Below are positions 37,333 to 49,618 of a DNA stretch of 64,000 nt, in pieces. The stretch is from the NCBI RefSeq assembly GCF_001886615.1, contig NZ_CP018139.1, forward strand, positions 1,922,001-1,986,000. The letters run 5' to 3'. Below the pieces are notes generated by a model that was not told where the DNA came from, did no database searches, and worked only from the letters and a program-made list of their open reading frames with translations. This DNA comes from Halomonas aestuarii. Lineage in GTDB: Bacteria > Pseudomonadota > Gammaproteobacteria > Pseudomonadales > Halomonadaceae. The translations under genes and the position numbers were made by a program. Every line of letters begins with the position of its first letter. The stretch's first letter is position 1.

Positions 37333-39453
37333 GTGGCTCGCAAGACTCCGCTAAAGCGCTACCGCAACATCGGTATCGTTGCACACGTCGACGCCGGCAA
37401 GACCACCACCACCGAACGCGTCCTGTTCTACACCGGCCTGTCCCACAAGGTCGGCGAGGTCCATGAGGGCGCCGCCACCATGGACTGGATGGAGCAGGAG
37501 CAGGAGCGTGGCATCACCATCACCTCCGCGGCGACCACCTGCTTCTGGCAGGGCATGAACAAGCAGTTCGATGAGCACCGCATCAACATCATCGACACGC
37601 CCGGGCACGTCGACTTCACCATCGAGGTGGAGCGCTCCCTGCGCGTGCTCGACGGTGCCGTCGTCGTCCTGTGTGGCTCGTCCGGTGTCCAGCCGCAGAC
37701 CGAGACCGTCTGGCGCCAGGCCAACAAGTACGAAGTTCCGCGCATGGTGTTCGTCAACAAGATGGACCGCACCGGCGCCGACTTCTTCATGGTGGTCGAC
37801 CAGCTCAAGCAGAAGCTGGGTGCCAACGCCGTGCCGATCCAGATCAACTGGGGCACCGAGGACGAGTTCAAGGGCGTCATCGACCTCATCCAGATGAAGG
37901 CCATCCTCTGGGACGAGGCCAACTTCGGGATGAACTACGACCTGGTGGACATTCCGGCCGAGCTCCAGGAGACCGCCGAGAAGTACCGCGAGGAGATGGT
38001 CGAGGCCGCCGCCGAAGCCTCCGAAGAGCTGATGGACAAGTACCTCGAGGAGGGCGAGCTCTCCATCGAGGAGATCAAGGCCGGCCTGCGTCGTCGTACC
38101 CTCGACAACGAGATCGTCCTGGTCACCTGCGGCTCCGCGTTCAAGAACAAGGGCGTGCAGGCCGTGCTGGATGGCGTCATCGAGTACATGCCGTCACCCA
38201 CCGAGGTCAAGGCCATCGAGGGTGAGCTGGACGACAAGGATGGCACCATCGCCACCCGCGAGGCGGACGACAGCGCGCCCTTCGCCGCCCTGGCGTTCAA
38301 GATCGCCACCGACCCCTTCGTGGGCACCCTGACCTTCATCCGCGTCTACTCGGGCGTGCTGAAGTCGGGCGACAGCGTCTACAACTCCGTCAAGGAGAAG
38401 AAGGAGCGCGTCGGCCGTATCGTCCAGATGCACGCCAACTCCCGCGAGGAGATCAAGGAAGTGCTGGCCGGCGACATCGCCGCCTGCATCGGCCTGAAGG
38501 ACGTCACCACCGGTGACACCCTGTGCGACCTGAACGACAAGATCGTGCTGGAGCGCATGGAATTTCCGGATCCGGTCATCTCCGTGGCCGTCGAGCCGAA
38601 GTCCAAGGCTGACCAGGAGAAGATGGGCGTGGCCCTCGGCAAGCTGGCCCAGGAGGATCCCTCCTTCCAGGTCCGCTCCGACGAGGAGACCGGCCAGACC
38701 ATCATCTCCGGCATGGGCGAGCTGCACCTCGACATCCTCGTCGACCGCATGCGTCGCGAGTTCAAGGTCGATGCCAACATCGGCAAGCCGCAGGTGGCCT
38801 ATCGCGAGACCATCCGTCACAAGGTCGAGCAGGAAGGCAAGTTCGTCCGCCAGTCCGGTGGTCGCGGCCAGTACGGTCATGTGCATCTGCGCATCGAGCC
38901 GCTGACCGCCGAGGACAAGGGCGAAGACGAGGACATGCACTTCAAGTTCGCCTCGGAAATCGTTGGCGGCGTGGTTCCCAAGGAATACGTGCCGGCCGTC
39001 GAGAAAGGGGCCTACGAGCAGCTGCAGAACGGTGTCATCGCGGGCTACCCGATGATTGACGTCAAGGTCACGCTGTTCGACGGTTCCTACCATGACGTGG
39101 ACTCGAACGAGACCGCGTTCAAGGTTGCCTCTTCCATGGCAGTGAAGGAAGGTGCCAAGAAGGCGAAGGCCGTGCTCCTCGAGCCGGTGATGAAGGTCGA
39201 GGTCGTGACCCCCGAGGAGTTCATGGGTGATGTCATGGGTGACCTGAACCGCCGTCGTGGCCTCGTCCAGGGCATGGATGACTCCTCCATGGGCAAGGTC
39301 ATCCGCGCCACGGTACCTCTGGCTGAGATGTTCGGTTATGCGACCGACCTGCGCTCTCAGACCCAGGGCCGCGCAAGCTACGTCATGGAGTTTGCGAACT
39401 ACGAAGAGGCGCCGTCCAGCGTCGTTGAAGCCGTCATCAACCAGAACGGTTAA
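37333..39453 (+). CDS. fusA: elongation factor G
   Basis: 706 residues. EF-G is the GTPase that drives translocation and, with RRF, ribosome recycling. G1 is [13 protein letters not shown]3 [16 protein letters not shown] and G4 [10 protein letters not shown]. The domain III-V hallmark [16 protein letters not shown] lies past residue 500. The start is a GTG at 37333, preceded by GGGAG. A single EF-G copy is seen in this window. Confidence 0.98.
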   Translation: MARKTPLKRYRNIGIVAHVDAGKTTTTERVLFYTGLSHKVGEVHEGAATMDWMEQEQERGITITSAATTCFWQGMNKQFDEHRINIIDTPGHVDFTIEVERSLRVLDGAVVVLCGSSGVQPQTETVWRQANKYEVPRMVFVNKMDRTGADFFMVVDQLKQKLGANAVPIQINWGTEDEFKGVIDLIQMKAILWDEANFGMNYDLVDIPAELQETAEKYREEMVEAAAEASEELMDKYLEEGELSIEEIKAGLRRRTLDNEIVLVTCGSAFKNKGVQAVLDGVIEYMPSPTEVKAIEGELDDKDGTIATREADDSAPFAALAFKIATDPFVGTLTFIRVYSGVLKSGDSVYNSVKEKKERVGRIVQMHANSREEIKEVLAGDIAACIGLKDVTTGDTLCDLNDKIVLERMEFPDPVISVAVEPKSKADQEKMGVALGKLAQEDPSFQVRSDEETGQTIISGMGELHLDILVDRMRREFKVDANIGKPQVAYRETIRHKVEQEGKFVRQSGGRGQYGHVHLRIEPLTAEDKGEDEDMHFKFASEIVGGVVPKEYVPAVEKGAYEQLQNGVIAGYPMIDVKVTLFDGSYHDVDSNETAFKVASSMAVKEGAKKAKAVLLEPVMKVEVVTPEEFMGDVMGDLNRRRGLVQGMDDSSMGKVIRATVPLAEMFGYATDLRSQTQGRASYVMEFANYEEAPSSVVEAVINQNG

Positions 39454-39482
39454 CCGTTAGCTAACGTAAAGAGGTTATAGCA

Positions 39483-40676
<1,194 letters not shown>

Positions 40677-40700
40677 GCGTTTCGCTGCTTGATCGATCGA

Positions 40701-40727
40701 AGGGGGCTCCGCCAGGAGCCCCCTTTC
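40701..40727 (+). terminator. str operon terminator
   Basis: AGGGGGCTCC pairs with GGAGCCCCCT over GCCA and is followed by TTCT. It separates tuf from the S10 promoter. Confidence 0.85.
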
Positions 40728-40747
40728 TGCGCACCGGAAGTGAGTGT

Positions 40748-40776
40748 TTGACTCTCACTGCCGGCGTGCCTATAAT
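40748..40776 (+). promoter_or_regulatory. S10 operon promoter
   Basis: TTGACT (40748-40753), a 17-bp spacer and a perfect TATAAT (40771-40776), followed by the discriminator GCGCATCC. The leader to rpsJ is about 57 nt, far shorter than the E. coli S10 leader. Confidence 0.85.
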
Positions 40777-40839
40777 GCGCATCCTTTGAATGCGTGGGTT
40801 GACGGCTCGCGCCGTCAGAATCCATTGGAGTTAGGGCAA

Positions 40840-41151
40840 ATGCAGAACCAGAAGATTCGCATTCGGTTGAAGGCCTTCGACCATCGCCTGATCGACCAGT
40901 CCGCCGCGGAGATCGTAGATACCGCCAAGCGTACCGGCGCCCAGGTCCGTGGTCCGATTCCTCTGCCGACCAATCGCGAGCGTTACACCGTGCTGATCTC
41001 TCCGCACGTCAACAAGGACGCGCGCGACCAGTACGAGATTCGTACCCACAAGCGGGTGCTCGATATCGTCGAGCCCACCGAAAAGACCGTTGACGCCCTG
41101 ATGAAGCTCGACCTCGCCGCCGGCGTGGACGTGCAGATCAAGCTCGACTGA
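40840..41151 (+). CDS. rpsJ: 30S ribosomal protein S10 (NusE)
   Basis: 103 residues, identical in length to E. coli. S10 is in the 30S head and, as NusE with NusB, binds boxA during rRNA antitermination. The start [20 protein letters not shown] and [14 protein letters not shown] are typical. The ATG at 40840 follows GGAG. The next gene, rplC, is 157 bp away, an unusually wide gap for this operon. Confidence 0.98.
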   Translation: MQNQKIRIRLKAFDHRLIDQSAAEIVDTAKRTGAQVRGPIPLPTNRERYTVLISPHVNKDARDQYEIRTHKRVLDIVEPTEKTVDALMKLDLAAGVDVQIKLD

Positions 41152-41308
41152 TACCACACTAGACACTCGCGGCCCAGCGTTCGCCCGCTCCACAGGAAGG
41201 CGTCCAGCAGCCGCCGCGCCGGGATGGCGCCACACAACGTGCTAGTGGAATGCTCTGGAAAGGGCAGCCATAGCGGGTGATAGCCCCGTACACTATAGGA
41301 GACTGAGA

Positions 41309-41947
41309 ATGACTATCGGTTTAGTCGGTAGGAAGGCCGGTATGACCCGCGTCTTCACCGAAGACGGCGCTTCCGTGCCCGTGACCGTGATCGAGGTTGA
41401 GCCTAACCGTGTGACTCGCGTGAAGTCTGTCGAGTCCGACGGCTATGCCGCGGTTCAGGTGACAACTGGCTCCCGCAAGGCCAAGCATCTGTCGAAAGCC
41501 CAAGCCGGGCAGTTCGCCAAGGCAGGTGTCGAGGCCGGTCGTTCACTGATGGAGTTCCGCCTGAGCGAAGGCGACGAGGCTCCGGAAGTGGGCGGCGAAC
41601 TCACCGTATCCCTCTTCGAAGCTGGTCAGATGATCGACGTGACCGGCACCTCCAAGGGCAAGGGTTTCCAGGGCGCCGTCAAGCGCTGGAACTTCCGCAC
41701 CCAGGACAACAGCCACGGTAACTCCCTGTCGCATCGCGCGCCGGGTTCCATCGGCATGTGCCAGACTCCGGGCCGCGTGTTCAAGGGCAAGAAGATGGCC
41801 GGCCAGATGGGCAATGTGCGCTGCACCGTGCAGAGCCTGGAAGTCGTCCGTGTCGACGCCGAACGCAATCTGCTGCTGATCAAGGGTGCCGTGCCTGGCG
41901 CCACCGGCAGTGATGTCATCGTGCGCAGCGCCGTCAAAGCAGGCTGA
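41309..41947 (+). CDS. rplC: 50S ribosomal protein L3
   Basis: 212 residues (E. coli 209). An early assembly protein with a long extension reaching the peptidyl-transferase centre. The sequence begins [39 protein letters not shown] and the modified-Gln region [23 protein letters not shown] are characteristic. The start has GGAG upstream. rplD follows after 14 bp. Confidence 0.98.
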   Translation: MTIGLVGRKAGMTRVFTEDGASVPVTVIEVEPNRVTRVKSVESDGYAAVQVTTGSRKAKHLSKAQAGQFAKAGVEAGRSLMEFRLSEGDEAPEVGGELTVSLFEAGQMIDVTGTSKGKGFQGAVKRWNFRTQDNSHGNSLSHRAPGSIGMCQTPGRVFKGKKMAGQMGNVRCTVQSLEVVRVDAERNLLLIKGAVPGATGSDVIVRSAVKAG

Positions 41948-41961
41948 AGGGGAACTTACCG

Positions 41962-42570
41962 ATGAATCTGAATCTTGCAGGTGCAGGCGCCGGTACTGTC
42001 GAAGTATCCGATGCCACCTTTGGCAAAGAATTCAATGAGGCCCTGGTGCACCAGGTTGTCACCGCCTATCTGGCCGGTGGTCGCCAGGGTACCCGTGCCC
42101 AGAAGAATCGTTCCGACGTGCGTGGCGGTGGCAAGAAGCCGTGGCGCCAGAAGGGCACCGGTCGTGCCCGTGCCGGTACCATCCGCTCGCCGATCTGGCG
42201 CAGCGGCGGCGTGACCTTTGCGGCGCGTCCGCAGGACCATTCCCAGAAGGTCAACCGCAAGATGTACCGTGCGGCCATGCGCTCGATCCTCTCCGAGCTG
42301 GTCCGTCAGGAGCGTCTGGTGGCGGTCGATGCGTTCGCCGTCGAGGCCCCCAAGACCAAGCAGCTGGCCGCCAAGCTCGCCGAGCTGGACCTGGAGAAGG
42401 TGCTGATCGTCACCGAAGAGGTCGACGAGAACCTGTACCTCGCCGCCCGCAACATCCCGAACGTGGATGTGGTGGACGTCGCCGCCGCTGATCCGGTGAG
42501 CCTGGTCGCCTTCGACAAGGTGCTGGTCACCGTCTCCGCTCTGCGTAAATTCGAGGAGAAGCTGGCATGA
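41962..42570 (+). CDS. rplD: 50S ribosomal protein L4
   Basis: 202 residues. L4 lines the polypeptide exit tunnel. The loop [30 protein letters not shown] inserts into 23S rRNA and, with [17 protein letters not shown], defines the family. In E. coli it represses the S10 operon, but the short leader here makes that mechanism doubtful. Its stop overlaps the rplW start (ATGA). Confidence 0.98.
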   Translation: MNLNLAGAGAGTVEVSDATFGKEFNEALVHQVVTAYLAGGRQGTRAQKNRSDVRGGGKKPWRQKGTGRARAGTIRSPIWRSGGVTFAARPQDHSQKVNRKMYRAAMRSILSELVRQERLVAVDAFAVEAPKTKQLAAKLAELDLEKVLIVTEEVDENLYLAARNIPNVDVVDVAAADPVSLVAFDKVLVTVSALRKFEEKLA

Positions 42571-42863
42571 ACCAGGAGCGTGTATTCAAGGTTCTGCTCG
42601 GTCCGCACGTGACCGAGAAGGCCGCCATGGCCGCCGAGCGCAACCAGTACGTGTTCAAGGTGGCAAGCGACGCGACCAAGCCCGAGATCAAGGCTGCCGT
42701 TCAGGAGCTGTTCGGCAAGAAGGTCGACCGTGTTCAGGTGCTGAACATGAAGGGCAAGACCAAGCGCACCGCGCAGGGTCTGGGTCAGCGCAAGGGTTAT
42801 CGCAAGGCGTACGTGACACTGGCCGCCGGCGAGACGCTTGAAGACTTCTCTGGCGCCGAATAA
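42567..42863 (+). CDS. rplW: 50S ribosomal protein L23
   Basis: 98 residues. L23 lies at the tunnel exit and is the docking site for trigger factor and the signal recognition particle. Typical segments are [24 protein letters not shown] and [13 protein letters not shown] [16 protein letters not shown]. It overlaps rplD by four bases and precedes rplB by 17 bp. Confidence 0.98.
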   Translation: MNQERVFKVLLGPHVTEKAAMAAERNQYVFKVASDATKPEIKAAVQELFGKKVDRVQVLNMKGKTKRTAQGLGQRKGYRKAYVTLAAGETLEDFSGAE

Positions 42864-42880
42864 GGGCAGGAGTACGGATC

Positions 42881-43711
42881 ATGGCAATCGTCAAGACTAA
42901 ACCCACATCCGCCGGTCGTCGCCACGTCGTCAAGATCGTTGGTGAGGAACTGCACAAGGGCCGCGCCTACGCGCCGCTCCTCGAGAAGCAGTCCAAGTCC
43001 GGTGGCCGTAACAACTACGGTCGCATCACCACCCGCCACGTGGGCGGTGGTCACCGTCATCACTATCGGATCATCGACTTCAAGCGCACCAAGGATGGCA
43101 TCCCGGCCACCGTCGAGCGCCTGGAGCATGACCCGAACCGCAGCGCACACATTGCCCTGCTCAAGTACCTCGACGGCGAGCGTCGCTACATCATCGCCCC
43201 CCGTGGCGTGAGTGCCGGCGACCGTCTCGAGTCCGGCGTCAACGCGCCCATCAAGAAGGGCAACGCGCTGCCGCTGCGCAACATCCCGCTGGGTTCCACC
43301 GTGCACTGCATCGAGCTCAAGCCCGGCAAGGGCGCCCAGCTTGCTCGCAGCGCCGGCACCAGCGCCCAGCTGGTCGCCCGCGAAGGCAACTACGCCACCC
43401 TGCGTCTGCGCTCCGGCGAGATGCGCAAGGTGCTGGCCGAGTGCCGCGCGACCCTGGGGGAAGTGAGCAACTCCGAGCACAGCCTGCGTCAGCTTGGCAA
43501 GGCCGGTGCGAAGCGCTGGAGAGGGGTGCGCCCGACCGTTCGCGGCGTGGCCATGAACCCGGTGGATCACCCGCACGGCGGCGGCGAAGGCCGCAGCAGC
43601 GGCGGGCGTCACCCGGTGTCTCCGTGGGGTATCCCCACCAAGGGCCACAAGACCCGCAAGAACAAGCGCACCGACAAGCTGATCATCCGTCGCCGCAAGG
43701 CCCGGAAATAA
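42881..43711 (+). CDS. rplB: 50S ribosomal protein L2
   Basis: 276 residues (E. coli 273). L2 is needed for subunit joining and peptidyl transfer. [15 protein letters not shown] [23 protein letters not shown] and the C-terminal [23 protein letters not shown] with the functional His are present. It is followed by rpsS across 33 bp. Confidence 0.98.
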   Translation: MAIVKTKPTSAGRRHVVKIVGEELHKGRAYAPLLEKQSKSGGRNNYGRITTRHVGGGHRHHYRIIDFKRTKDGIPATVERLEHDPNRSAHIALLKYLDGERRYIIAPRGVSAGDRLESGVNAPIKKGNALPLRNIPLGSTVHCIELKPGKGAQLARSAGTSAQLVAREGNYATLRLRSGEMRKVLAECRATLGEVSNSEHSLRQLGKAGAKRWRGVRPTVRGVAMNPVDHPHGGGEGRSSGGRHPVSPWGIPTKGHKTRKNKRTDKLIIRRRKARK

Positions 43712-43744
43712 GATCCAACGCCAAGACATCAAGAGGTAACGGCT

Positions 43745-44020
43745 GTGCCACGTTCACTGAAGAAAGGTCCTTTTATTGACCTTCATCTGCTGAAGAAGGT
43801 TGAGACTGCAGTGGAGAAGGGCGACCGCAAACCGATCAAGACCTGGTCGCGTCGCTCCATGATCCTGCCCAACATGGTCGGGCTCACCATTGCTGTCCAT
43901 AACGGTCGCCAACACGTCCCGGTGCACGTCTCCGAGGAAATGGTTGGCCACAAGCTGGGCGAATTCGCTGCTACCCGCCTTTATCGCGGTCATGCGGCGG
44001 ACAAGAAAGCCAAACGGTAA
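43745..44020 (+). CDS. rpsS: 30S ribosomal protein S19
   Basis: 91 residues. A small 30S head protein partnered with S13 near the A-site finger. [18 protein letters not shown] at the N terminus and [24 protein letters not shown] at the C terminus are diagnostic. The start codon is GTG at 43745, with AGAGG upstream. Confidence 0.97.
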   Translation: MPRSLKKGPFIDLHLLKKVETAVEKGDRKPIKTWSRRSMILPNMVGLTIAVHNGRQHVPVHVSEEMVGHKLGEFAATRLYRGHAADKKAKR

Positions 44021-44038
44021 GCCAGAGAGGATTGAGAG

Positions 44039-44371
44039 ATGGAAGTCACAGCAAAGCTGCGTGGCGCTCGTTTATCCGCCCAGAAGGCCCGTTTGGTGGC
44101 TGACCAGGTGCGCGGTAAACCGGTCGCCGAGGCACTCGACCTGCTGACCTTCTCACCGAAGAAGGCCTCCAAGCTGGTCAAGAAGGTGCTGCAGTCCGCC
44201 ATCGCGAACGCGGAAGAAAACAACGGCATGGATATCGACGAGCTGCGTGTCTCGACCATCTGCGTCGATGAGGGCATGACGCTCAAGCGCATCCGTCCGC
44301 GCGCCAAGGGCCGTGCGGATCGCATTCTGAAGCGCACCTGCCACATCACCGTCAAGGTAGCCGAGAAGTAG
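44039..44371 (+). CDS. rplV: 50S ribosomal protein L22
   Basis: 110 residues, the same as E. coli. Its long beta-hairpin lines the exit tunnel and is where macrolide-resistance mutations occur. [20 protein letters not shown] at the N terminus and the hairpin tip [20 protein letters not shown] look unaltered. rpsC follows 11 bp later. Confidence 0.97.
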   Translation: MEVTAKLRGARLSAQKARLVADQVRGKPVAEALDLLTFSPKKASKLVKKVLQSAIANAEENNGMDIDELRVSTICVDEGMTLKRIRPRAKGRADRILKRTCHITVKVAEK

Positions 44372-44382
44372 GAGTCGACCAG

Positions 44383-45081
44383 ATGGGTCAGAAAGTCAAT
44401 CCAACAGGCATTCGCCTGGGTATCGTCAAGGACCATACCTCGGTGTGGTATGCCGAGCGCGGCGCCTATGCCGACAAGCTGAACAGCGATCTCGAAGTGC
44501 GTCGCTTCCTGGAAGAGCGTCTGAAGAACGCCTCCGTGAGCAAGATCACCATCGAGCGCCCGGCCAACAACGCCCGCATCACCATTCACACTGCCCGTCC
44601 GGGCATCGTGATCGGCAAGAAGGGCGAAGATGTCGACCGTCTGCGTCGTGACGTCACCGCGATGATGGGCGTGCCCGTGCACGTCAACATCGAGGAAGTC
44701 CGCAAGCCGGAACTCGACGCCAAGCTTGTCGCGCAGAACATCGCCGGCCAGCTCGAGCGCCGCGTGATGTTCCGTCGTGCCATGAAGCGTGCCGTCCAGA
44801 ACGCCATGCGTCTCGGCGCCGGCGGCATCAAGGTGCAGCTCTCCGGTCGCCTCGGCGGCGCGGAAATTGCCCGCACCGAGTGGTACCGCGAAGGTCGCGT
44901 CCCGCTGCATACGCTGCGCGCGGACATCGACTACGCCACCTACGAGGCCAAGACCACCTACGGCATCATCGGTGTCAAGGTCTGGGTCTTCAAGGGTGAA
45001 ATCCTCGGGGGCATCGAGGAGGTCCGTGCCAAGGCGAAGCAGCCGCAGGCCGCACCCTCCAAGAAGAAAGGTTCCAGGTAA
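44383..45081 (+). CDS. rpsC: 30S ribosomal protein S3
   Basis: 232 residues. It has a type II KH domain ([20 protein letters not shown]) and lies at the mRNA entry tunnel, where it contributes to helicase activity. [24 protein letters not shown] is a clear family N terminus. The C terminus ends in a basic tail, KKKGSR. Two-way spacing is tight (11 and 15 bp). Confidence 0.98.
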   Translation: MGQKVNPTGIRLGIVKDHTSVWYAERGAYADKLNSDLEVRRFLEERLKNASVSKITIERPANNARITIHTARPGIVIGKKGEDVDRLRRDVTAMMGVPVHVNIEEVRKPELDAKLVAQNIAGQLERRVMFRRAMKRAVQNAMRLGAGGIKVQLSGRLGGAEIARTEWYREGRVPLHTLRADIDYATYEAKTTYGIIGVKVWVFKGEILGGIEEVRAKAKQPQAAPSKKKGSR

Positions 45082-45096
45082 GGGGAGAGCGAGTCG

Positions 45097-45510
45097 ATGT
45101 TACAACCTAAGCGCATGAAGTTCCGCAAGGTGCAGAAGGGCCGCAATCGTGGCCTGGCACACCGCGGAAGCAAGGTGAGCTTCGGCGAGTATGGCCTCAA
45201 GGCCACTGGCCGGGGCCGTGTCACCGCCCGTCAGATCGAGGCCGGTCGTCGTGCGATCACCCGTCACGTCAAGCGTGGCGGCAAGATCTGGATCCGTGTC
45301 TTCCCGGACAAGCCGATTTCCAAGAAGCCGCTGGAAGTCCGCATGGGTAAGGGCAAGGGCTCCGTCGAGTACTGGGTCGCCCAGATCCAGCCGGGTCGGG
45401 TCCTGTACGAGATCGAAGGCGTTTCCGAGGAGCTGGCTCGCGAGGCATTCGCCCTGGCTGCCCAGAAGTTCCCGGTCTCCACCACCTTTGTGAAACGGAC
45501 GGTGATGTGA
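45097..45510 (+). CDS. rplP: 50S ribosomal protein L16
   Basis: 137 residues. L16 organises the A-site tRNA pocket of the 50S subunit. The N terminus is [47 protein letters not shown] is the conserved centre. The stop (TGA) shares one base with the ATG of rpmC (TGATG). Confidence 0.98.
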   Translation: MLQPKRMKFRKVQKGRNRGLAHRGSKVSFGEYGLKATGRGRVTARQIEAGRRAITRHVKRGGKIWIRVFPDKPISKKPLEVRMGKGKGSVEYWVAQIQPGRVLYEIEGVSEELAREAFALAAQKFPVSTTFVKRTVM

Positions 45511-45701
45511 TGAAAGCCCAGGAAATTCGTGAAAAGTCAGCAGAGCAGCTCCAGGAGCAGCTTTTCGAACTCCTCCGCGAGCAGTTCAACCTGCGCATGC
45601 AGAAGGCCACCGGTCAGCTGAGCCAGACTCATCTGCTCAAGCAGGTTCGTCGGGATATCGCCCGCGTGAAGACTGTGCTCAACGAGAAGGCAGGTGACTG
45701 A
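45510..45701 (+). CDS. rpmC: 50S ribosomal protein L29
   Basis: 63 residues, a two-helix protein beside L23 at the tunnel exit. [20 protein letters not shown] and [16 protein letters not shown] are typical. The ATG at 45510 is preferred over the GTG at 45507 because it gives the family start and overlaps the rplP stop by one base. Confidence 0.95.
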   Translation: MKAQEIREKSAEQLQEQLFELLREQFNLRMQKATGQLSQTHLLKQVRRDIARVKTVLNEKAGD

Positions 45702-45702
45702 G

Positions 45703-45963
45703 ATGGTCGAAGAAAAGAAAGCCCGTACGCTCACCGGCAAGGTGGTGAGCGACAAGATGGACAAGTCCATCGTTGTGATGATCGAGCGTCGTGAGCGCCA
45801 CCCGATCTACGGCAAATACGTCAAGCGCTCCACCAAGCTGCACGCCCATGACGAGTCGAACCAGGCCAAGGCCGGCGACACGGTCTCCATCCAGGAGTGC
45901 CGTCCGCTGTCGAAGAACAAGTCCTGGACCCTGATCGAAGTCGTCGAACAGGCCAAGGGTTGA
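45703..45963 (+). CDS. rpsQ: 30S ribosomal protein S17
   Basis: 86 residues with an OB fold, an early assembly protein that binds 16S r[26 protein letters not shown] and [16 protein letters not shown] are diagnostic. The ATG at 45703 starts one base after the rpmC stop. A GTG at 45694 would overlap rpmC and is less likely. Last gene of the S10 operon. Confidence 0.95.
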   Translation: MVEEKKARTLTGKVVSDKMDKSIVVMIERRERHPIYGKYVKRSTKLHAHDESNQAKAGDTVSIQECRPLSKNKSWTLIEVVEQAKG

Positions 45964-46015
45964 TCGGCGAAGGCCGGTCAATCCAGTGCAGTCAGATTAG
46001 GTTTGGAGAAAACCG

Positions 46016-46387
46016 ATGATTCAGACTCAGACAATGCTGGATGTCGCCGACAACAGCGGAGCGCGCCGGGTGCAGTGCATCAAGGTGCTGGGCGGTTCAC
46101 ACCGTCGCTATGCCCGCGTCGGTGACGTCATCAAGGTCACGGTGAAGGAAGCCATTCCGCGTGGCAAGGTCAAGAAGGGCCAGGTCCTCAAAGCGGTGGT
46201 GGTTCGCACCCGTAGTGGCGTCCGTCGTAACGACGGTTCGCTGATCCGCTTCGATGGAAATGCGGCTGTGTTGTTGAACAACACCAACGATCAGCCGATC
46301 GGTACCCGTATCTTCGGGCCGGTGACGCGTGAGCTTCGTAACGAGAAGTTCATGAAGATCATTTCCTTGGCGCCTGAAGTGCTGTAA
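46016..46387 (+). CDS. rplN: 50S ribosomal protein L14
   Basis: 123 residues. It helps form the intersubunit bridge with 16S rRNA. The sequence starts [24 protein letters not shown], and [17 protein letters not shown] [22 protein letters not shown] is diagnostic. First gene of the spc block. I see no separate promoter in the 52-bp gap after rpsQ. Confidence 0.98.
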   Translation: MIQTQTMLDVADNSGARRVQCIKVLGGSHRRYARVGDVIKVTVKEAIPRGKVKKGQVLKAVVVRTRSGVRRNDGSLIRFDGNAAVLLNNTNDQPIGTRIFGPVTRELRNEKFMKIISLAPEVL

Positions 46388-46401
46388 GGAGCGAGGCGGA
46401 T

Positions 46402-46716
46402 ATGCAAAAGATCAAACGTGACGATGAAGTGATCGTCATCGCCGGCAAGGACAAGGGCAAGCGCGGCACCGTCAAGCGGGTTCTCGAAAACCGCTTCGTG
46501 GTGTCCGGTGTGAACATGATCAAGCGTCACACCAAGCCCAACCCGATGGCTGGCAACCAGGGCGGTATCGTCGAGCGCGAGGCACCGATTCACGCGTCCA
46601 ACGTGGCCATCTTCAACCAGGAGACCGGCAAGGCGGATCGCGTCGGCTTCCAGGTTCAGGAAGACGGTACCAAGGTACGTATCTACAAGTCGACGCAGTC
46701 GCAGATCGACGCCTAA
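46402..46716 (+). CDS. rplX: 50S ribosomal protein L24
   Basis: 104 residues with a KOW motif at the N terminus ([21 protein letters not shown]). It is one of the initiators of 50S assembly, near the tunnel exit. [21 protein letters not shown] is typical. It follows rplN by 14 bp. Confidence 0.97.
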   Translation: MQKIKRDDEVIVIAGKDKGKRGTVKRVLENRFVVSGVNMIKRHTKPNPMAGNQGGIVEREAPIHASNVAIFNQETGKADRVGFQVQEDGTKVRIYKSTQSQIDA

Positions 46717-46734
46717 CGCGAGTCGGATAGCAAA

Positions 46735-47274
46735 ATGGCGAACTTGAAAGAACGTTATCAGAACGAGGTGGTGGCTAAACTCCAAGAGCAGTTCAGCTAC
46801 GCCAACGTGATGCAGGTACCCCGGGTCACCAAGGTGACCCTGAACATGGGTATCGGCGAAGCGACCAGCGACAAGAAGCTGATCGACAATGCCATCGGCG
46901 ACCTGGAGAAGCTCTCCGGTCAGAAGCCGCTGGTGACCAAGGCACGCAAGTCCATCGCGGGCTTCAAGGTGCGTGAAGGCTGGCCGATCGGGATCAAGGT
47001 GACCCTGCGCTCCGAGCGCATGTGGGACTTCCTCGATCGCCTGGTGAATATCGCGATCCCCCGCGTTCGTGACTTCCGTGGTCTCAACCCGAAGTCCTTC
47101 GACGGTCGTGGCAACTACTCCATGGGGGTGCGTGAGCAGATCATCTTCCCGGAGATCGAATATGATAAGATCGATCGGATCCGTGGTCTGGATGTCACCA
47201 TCACCACCACCGCCAAAACCGATGAAGAAGGTCGTGCGCTTCTGGGCGCGCTGAACTTCCCGTTCAAGCAATAA
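46735..47274 (+). CDS. rplE: 50S ribosomal protein L5
   Basis: 179 residues, the same as E. coli. L5 binds 5S rRNA in the central protuberance and contacts P-site tRNA and S13. [23 protein letters not shown] and [21 protein letters not shown] are diagnostic. rpsN follows 10 bp later. Confidence 0.98.
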   Translation: MANLKERYQNEVVAKLQEQFSYANVMQVPRVTKVTLNMGIGEATSDKKLIDNAIGDLEKLSGQKPLVTKARKSIAGFKVREGWPIGIKVTLRSERMWDFLDRLVNIAIPRVRDFRGLNPKSFDGRGNYSMGVREQIIFPEIEYDKIDRIRGLDVTITTTAKTDEEGRALLGALNFPFKQ

Positions 47275-47284
47275 GGGTGGGATC

Positions 47285-47590
47285 ATGGCAAAGAAAAGCA
47301 TGGTAGAGCGCGAGCTCAAGCGCACCAAGATGGTGGAGAAGTACGCCACCAAGCGTGCCGAGCTCAAGGCGGTCATCCAGGACGTGAACGCTTCTGACGA
47401 AGAGCGCTTCGACGCGCAGCTCAAGCTGCAGCAGCTGCCGCGTGACTCAAGCCCGGTGCGTCAGCGCAACCGCTGCCGCATCACGGGTCGTCCGCACGGC
47501 TACTACAACAAGTTCGGCCTCGGCCGCAACAAGCTGCGTGAAGCCGCCATGCGTGGCGACGTGCCCGGACTCAAGAAGTCCAGCTGGTAA
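47285..47590 (+). CDS. rpsN: 30S ribosomal protein S14 (zinc-free form)
   Basis: 101 residues, the long form. It lacks the CxxC...CxxC zinc site of the short form (only one Cys, in [14 protein letters not shown]). [21 protein letters not shown] and [20 protein letters not shown] frame the family. It lies in the 30S head. Presence of this form means the gene is independent of zinc supply. Confidence 0.97.
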   Translation: MAKKSMVERELKRTKMVEKYATKRAELKAVIQDVNASDEERFDAQLKLQQLPRDSSPVRQRNRCRITGRPHGYYNKFGLGRNKLREAAMRGDVPGLKKSSW

Positions 47591-47622
47591 CGCCACGTAG
47601 AATCATCAGGAGCGCAACGTAA

Positions 47623-48015
47623 ATGAGCATGCAAGACACTCTGGCGGATATGTTCACCCGTATCCGCAATGCGCAGATGGCCACCAAGGAGACGGTTTCC
47701 ATGCCGTCCTCCAACCTGAAGGTCGAGGTGGCCCGCGTGCTGAAAGAAGAGGGCTACATCGGCGATTTCGCCGTCAGCGAGTCCGCCAAGCCCGAACTGA
47801 CCGTGACCCTCAGGTACTTCGAGGGCAAGCCGGTCATCGAGCACCTGCAGCGGGTTTCCAAGCCGTCCCTGCGCCAGTACAAGGGCAAGGACGCGCTGCC
47901 GAAGGTCGCCGAAGGTCTGGGCGTCGCCATCGTCACCACCTCCAAGGGGGTGATGACGGATCGCGCGGCTCGTCAGGCGGGTGTCGGTGGTGAAGTCATC
48001 TGCACCGTATTCTAG
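47623..48015 (+). CDS. rpsH: 30S ribosomal protein S8
   Basis: 130 residues. It binds 16S helix 21 and, in E. coli, the spc mRNA near rplE to repress the operon. [21 protein letters not shown] and [21 protein letters not shown] are family hallmarks. The 32-bp gap before it is free of other features. Confidence 0.97.
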   Translation: MSMQDTLADMFTRIRNAQMATKETVSMPSSNLKVEVARVLKEEGYIGDFAVSESAKPELTVTLRYFEGKPVIEHLQRVSKPSLRQYKGKDALPKVAEGLGVAIVTTSKGVMTDRAARQAGVGGEVICTVF

Positions 48016-48024
48016 GAGTTTGGA

Positions 48025-48555
48025 ATGTCCCGCGTAGCCAAATATCCGGTCAAATTGCCCGCAGGCGTCGAGATCAAGCTCGACGGTGACCAGCTGTCCG
48101 TCAAGGGCAGCCAGGGCACCCTGTCCATGACCGTTCACCAGGACGTGGTGATCGGTCAGGAAGAGGGACAGCTGACCTTCCAGCCGAGCGAAAGCGCGAA
48201 GAGCTGGGCAATGGTCGGTACCACCCGTGCCCTGGTTCAGAACCTGGTCACCGGTGTCAGCGAGGGCTTCACCAAGACCCTCGAAATCATCGGCGTCGGT
48301 TATCGTGCCCAGGCCAAGGGCCAGACGCTCAATCTTACACTGGGCTTCTCGCACCCGGTCGACTACCAGCTGCCTGAGGGTGTCACGGCGGAAACGCCGA
48401 AGAACACCGTGATCGTGCTGAAGAGCGCGGACAAGCAGGCGCTGGGCCAGTGCGCCGCGGAAATCCGCGCCTTCCGTCCGCCCGAGCCCTACAAGGGCAA
48501 GGGTGTCCGGTACGCCGACGAGCTGGTGCGTCGCAAAGAAGCCAAGAAGAAGTAA
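48025..48555 (+). CDS. rplF: 50S ribosomal protein L6
   Basis: 176 residues, with two repeated domains near the sarcin-ricin loop. [38 protein letters not shown] and [25 protein letters not shown] are diagnostic. It follows rpsH by 9 bp and precedes rplR by 9 bp. Confidence 0.97.
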   Translation: MSRVAKYPVKLPAGVEIKLDGDQLSVKGSQGTLSMTVHQDVVIGQEEGQLTFQPSESAKSWAMVGTTRALVQNLVTGVSEGFTKTLEIIGVGYRAQAKGQTLNLTLGFSHPVDYQLPEGVTAETPKNTVIVLKSADKQALGQCAAEIRAFRPPEPYKGKGVRYADELVRRKEAKKK

Positions 48556-48564
48556 GGCAGGGTT

Positions 48565-48915
48565 ATGAACGCGAAGAAAGAATCTCGTCTCCGTCGTGCC
48601 CGCCGTGCTCGCGCCAAGATCCGCGAGCTGGGCGTGTATCGCCTGTGCGTCAATCGTACCCCCCGCCACATCTACGCGCAGATCATCTCGCCGGATGGTG
48701 GCAAGGTCCTCGCCAGCGCTTCCACGCTGGACAAGGCCCTTCGCGAGGGTGCGACCGGCAACTCCGATGCCGCCTCCAAGGTGGGCGCGCTGATTGCCGA
48801 ACGCGCCAAGCAGGCTGGCATCACCCAGGTGGCCTTCGATCGTGCCGGCTTCAAGTACCACGGTCGAGTGAAGGCCTTGGCTGACGCCGCTCGTGAAGGC
48901 GGCCTGGAATTCTAA
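48565..48915 (+). CDS. rplR: 50S ribosomal protein L18
   Basis: 116 residues. It binds 5S rRNA with L5 in the central protuberance. The basic N terminus [21 protein letters not shown] and the C-terminal [26 protein letters not shown] identify it. rpsE follows 11 bp later. Confidence 0.97.
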   Translation: MNAKKESRLRRARRARAKIRELGVYRLCVNRTPRHIYAQIISPDGGKVLASASTLDKALREGATGNSDAASKVGALIAERAKQAGITQVAFDRAGFKYHGRVKALADAAREGGLEF

Positions 48916-48926
48916 AGGGTTTTACG

Positions 48927-49427
48927 ATGGCGAAGAACGAACAGCAAAACGGCGATCTGCAGGAAAAGCTCGTGCAGATCAACCGTGTCGCCAAGGTGGT
49001 CAAGGGTGGCCGAATCTTCGGTTTCACCGCCCTGACCGTCGTGGGTGACGGTAACGGTCGTGTAGGCTTCGGTCGCGGCAAGGCACGTGAAGTGCCGGTC
49101 GCGATCCAGAAGGCCATGGACCAGGCCCGCCGCAACATGGTCAAGGTGAACCTCACCGGTGGCACCCTGCAGTACCCCGTCAAGGCCCGTCACGGCGCCT
49201 CCAAGGTGTACATGCAGCCGGCCTCCGAGGGTACCGGGATCATCGCCGGTGGTGCCATGCGCTCCGTGCTCGAGCTGGCCGGCGTGCACAACGTCCTGGC
49301 CAAGTGCTACGGCTCCACCAACCCGGTGAACGTGGTGCGGGCGACCGTCAATGGTCTGGCCTCCCTGCAGTCGCCGGAAGACGTGGCCGCCAAGCGCGGT
49401 CTGCCTGTCGAAGCGATCACGGGGTAA
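48927..49427 (+). CDS. rpsE: 30S ribosomal protein S5
   Basis: 166 residues. Together with S4 and S12 it controls decoding accuracy. KEGGRIF-type [22 protein letters not shown] and [20 protein letters not shown] are the S5 hallmarks. The spectinomycin-relevant loop ([11 protein letters not shown]) looks unmodified. Confidence 0.98.
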   Translation: MAKNEQQNGDLQEKLVQINRVAKVVKGGRIFGFTALTVVGDGNGRVGFGRGKAREVPVAIQKAMDQARRNMVKVNLTGGTLQYPVKARHGASKVYMQPASEGTGIIAGGAMRSVLELAGVHNVLAKCYGSTNPVNVVRATVNGLASLQSPEDVAAKRGLPVEAITG

Positions 49428-49432
49428 GCACG

Positions 49433-49615
49433 ATGTCAGCAACGATCAAGGTTACCCAGACCCGCAGCACCATCGGCGTACTGGCCAAGCACAAGGCCAC
49501 CATGAATGGCCTCGGCCTGCGTCGCATCGGTCACACGGTTGAACTGGAAGACACCCCTGCCGTCCGCGGCATGATCCACAAGGTCAACTACCTTGTGCGT
49601 GTTGAGGGAGAGTAA
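49433..49615 (+). CDS. rpmD: 50S ribosomal protein L30
   Basis: 60 residues. [34 protein letters not shown] is the complete family core. The ATG at 49433 is five bases past the rpsE stop. A longer upstream frame overlaps rpsE and is not used. rplO follows after 3 bp. Confidence 0.97.
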   Translation: MSATIKVTQTRSTIGVLAKHKATMNGLGLRRIGHTVELEDTPAVRGMIHKVNYLVRVEGE

Positions 49616-49618
49616 TCC

